NCBI GenBank assembly: GCA_947591155.1
Contig: CANQDA010000023.1
Location: 1 to 64,000 of the forward strand
DNA from: an uncultured Lachnospiraceae bacterium
GTDB taxonomy: Bacteria > Bacillota > Clostridia > Lachnospirales > Lachnospiraceae
Direction: 5' to 3'
DNA: 64,000 nt
The notes beneath the pieces are model-generated. The model was not told the DNA's origin. It searched no databases and saw only the letters and a program-made list of their open reading frames with translations. Position 1 is the first letter of the stretch. Every line of letters starts with the position of its first letter. Below, one piece after another: positions 62,345 to 64,000 of the stretch. The position numbers were made by a program, and so were the translations under genes.

Positions 62345-64000
62345 TTATCCATTCACCTCAATTACGTCGTTTTTCTTTACATATTTATCTGATACTTTAA
62401 AAACCCATTCCGTATTGCCTATCTCATCCTCTCTGACCTTCTCAAATCCCTGTATCATATAGAAGTCCTTTACCATATGATTTTTTGCCGTAGGGTAATA
62501 GTATCCACGGATTTCTTCAATCCCCTGTTCCCTGCATCTTTTCACCAGCATATCCATCATCGCGAATTCCATATCCCGTTTCAGGACACGGCAGCTCATA
62601 ATCCAAAGATCGATCCGACATTCTTTTCCGACAATATGTCCAATCACAACCGACACGACCCCATTGTCCCCAAACCGGTCAATGAGTTTTCCATACATGG
62701 TAATATATTCCGGGTTCCGCGAGACAGATTCGATCTCCGCCTGTGTATAACGCCTTGTCGTCAGATTAAACTGATTGCTCTTGTTCGAGAGTTGGGCAAT
62801 CCTTGCCATATAAATGGGTTCAAAGGCTTTGATCCTTGCTTTCATCTCCAGCGACAACAGATAATCATGATAATCCGAAAAACCTACCTGTAGCTGCTGT
62901 CGCTCAATATTTTCTTTATACATCTCATTTCGTTTCAGGTCGTCTTTTGAAATAACTGTAGTCTCGAAGAAGCCGCAGCGATCGATCGTCTGTATATAGT
63001 GCTGCACACAATCCAGATCCGGCGCCGATACATTTTCCATCCGGCCAGTCACAATGTGTCGCTCTGCGGGGTTGTCATCAATAAATACCAAGCTTTCCGG
63101 AAGCAAGTCTAAACTGTTCGCAATCTCCATAAAGTTCTCATCTTTTGGAGCCCAGTTCGCTTTGATCAGTATAAAGTCGTCCGGATGCAGCTCGCTGTCC
63201 GGGTGGTTCAGGCCGACAATGGCGTTCTCCTCGTCGTTCTTGGAGTCCACGTTCAGGATCACGCCGAGCTGCTTATGTTCCTTCAGGTATCTCTGGAACT
63301 CCGAGTACACCTGCCCCTCGGATTCCTCCGGTCCCAGGACGATGTTGTCCACGCCGTCGTCCCCGACCACGCCGCCCCAGATCGTATTGTCCAGGTCCAG
63401 CACAAAGCCCTTCTTGTTCTTCCCGAACAGTGATTTGATGATGTTCGCCACGTTGAAGGAAAGGTATGGAATCGCATTCACATTCAGCGCGTACTTGTAC
63501 ATGTGGTAGTAGAACGGGTCGGACCACTCCTTCAGGCCGTAGTCCGCCGAGATGTAGTTGATGTCGCAGATATAGAAGTTCCCATGTGTCTGCGCATACT
63601 CATAAAATTTCATGTTCAGACGAGTCAGGAAATTCACCTTCCCGTGGATGTCGCTCGCGTCCTTATTCCCCAGCAGGCGGTAGAACGGCATCTCGAAATT
63701 GTTCTGGATGATGGGGCAACAGTATGTCTGTGCCAAGCTTTCCCAAATGCTCCGAAACTTTTCCTCTTCAGCAGCCAGCAGCTCGTCCACATCCTCTGCG
63801 CTGTCCGCCATCTGTGGATACGCCGTAATATTCCGATTCGTCGTATGGATATAGATGATATCCGGTCGAAAGCATTCAAGTCTGGGATTTGGGAACACGG
63901 CATCCTGATAATACTGGTTATATTCAGACTCATAAAACAGCGGGCGAATTCCCTGATTTAAAAGAAATAATTCGAGGATAATCTTAATATCACTGGTTGT
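62345..64000 (-). CDS. FkbH-like HAD-IIIC family protein (5' end outside window)
   Basis: At least 552 residues are in the window. The frame stays open to the edge, reading FYESEYNQYYQDA before the first internal GTG, a segment typical of FkbH-like proteins, so the true start lies outside. The HAD core is FVLDLDNTIWGGVVGDDG (Asp nucleophile) with VFIDDNPAERHIV further on, followed by a C-terminal GNAT-like domain. FkbH enzymes load glyceryl groups from 1,3-bisphosphoglycerate onto carrier proteins. Base composition is uneven: about 63180-63720 is clearly richer in G+C than both ends. Confidence 0.88.
   Translation of the reverse strand, partial: TTSDIKIILELFLLNQGIRPLFYESEYNQYYQDAVFPNPRLECFRPDIIYIHTTNRNITAYPQMADSAEDVDELLAAEEEKFRSIWESLAQTYCCPIIQNNFEMPFYRLLGNKDASDIHGKVNFLTRLNMKFYEYAQTHGNFYICDINYISADYGLKEWSDPFYYHMYKYALNVNAIPYLSFNVANIIKSLFGKNKKGFVLDLDNTIWGGVVGDDGVDNIVLGPEESEGQVYSEFQRYLKEHKQLGVILNVDSKNDEENAIVGLNHPDSELHPDDFILIKANWAPKDENFMEIANSLDLLPESLVFIDDNPAERHIVTGRMENVSAPDLDCVQHYIQTIDRCGFFETTVISKDDLKRNEMYKENIERQQLQVGFSDYHDYLLSLEMKARIKAFEPIYMARIAQLSNKSNQFNLTTRRYTQAEIESVSRNPEYITMYGKLIDRFGDNGVVSVVIGHIVGKECRIDLWIMSCRVLKRDMEFAMMDMLVKRCREQGIEEIRGYYYPTAKNHMVKDFYMIQGFEKVREDEIGNTEWVFKVSDKYVKKNDVIEVNG

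Overview
The window reads as chromosome of a Gram-positive, G+C-rich acetogenic Clostridia, most likely Lachnospiraceae. The evidence is a complete carbonyl branch of the Wood-Ljungdahl pathway, acetate kinase and phosphotransacetylase close by, Firmicutes-type gene orders (ylxM-ffh-rpsP-khpA-rimM-trmD-rplS; yceD-rpmF-plsX-acpP-rnc-smc-ftsY), several type I signal peptidases, near-consensus sigma-A promoters and GGAGG ribosome binding sites. I cannot name the species from sequence alone.

Region 1 (1-14515, minus strand) is one long Wood-Ljungdahl locus. In order of transcription it holds: a His-rich metal protein, CooT, a CooC/AcsF ATPase, the CO dehydrogenase AcsA/CooS, a second CooC, a 230-residue copy of the CooS C-terminal domain that has lost its metal ligands, AcsB, AcsD, AcsC, AcsE, the corrinoid reductive activator AcsV, a DUF3786 protein, and the start of formate-tetrahydrofolate ligase (fhs), cut by the window edge. 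Upstream is an extended -10 promoter overlaid by three direct repeats exactly 20 bp apart. Several gaps in the operon hold perfect inverted repeats, two of which would form compact three-way junctions. The logic is nickel handling first, then CODH, ACS, the corrinoid protein, its methyltransferase and its repair enzyme.

Region 2 (14558-31044) is housekeeping: gpsA-plsY-der-radical SAM/PDZ; a divergent PRPP synthetase; then pgeF, yraN, rnhB, three lepB paralogs around rbgA, rplS with a structured leader, trmD-rimM-khpA-rpsP-ffh-ylxM, and an epimerase. Region 3 (31044-43551) has ilvA-ftsY-smc-rnc, acpP-plsX-rpmF-yceD, ackA-pta, and divergent tmcAL, whose enzyme consumes acetate.

Region 4 (43576-58879) has a secreted SH3 protein with a QAQT repeat tail, UPF0210 plus its ACT partner, walJ, coaE, polA, a zinc-finger membrane protein, tRNA-Leu(CAA), lysA, an LtaS-like sulfatase, a rhomboid-like protein without the catalytic motif, aroC and a beta-propeller lactonase.

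Region 5 (59174-64000) looks more accessory. It has an Rpn-type nuclease and an A+T-richer cassette of acyl carrier protein, MBOAT acyltransferase and FkbH-like HAD-IIIC protein (cut by the window edge), a plausible system for acylating a surface glycan. The fkbH-like gene is itself mosaic in base composition.

The most unusual item is the catalytically dead CooS-domain paralog between acsB and cooC. Next come the 20-bp-spaced repeats on the operon promoter, the three-way-junction palindromes in the operon, and the FkbH-MBOAT-ACP cassette.
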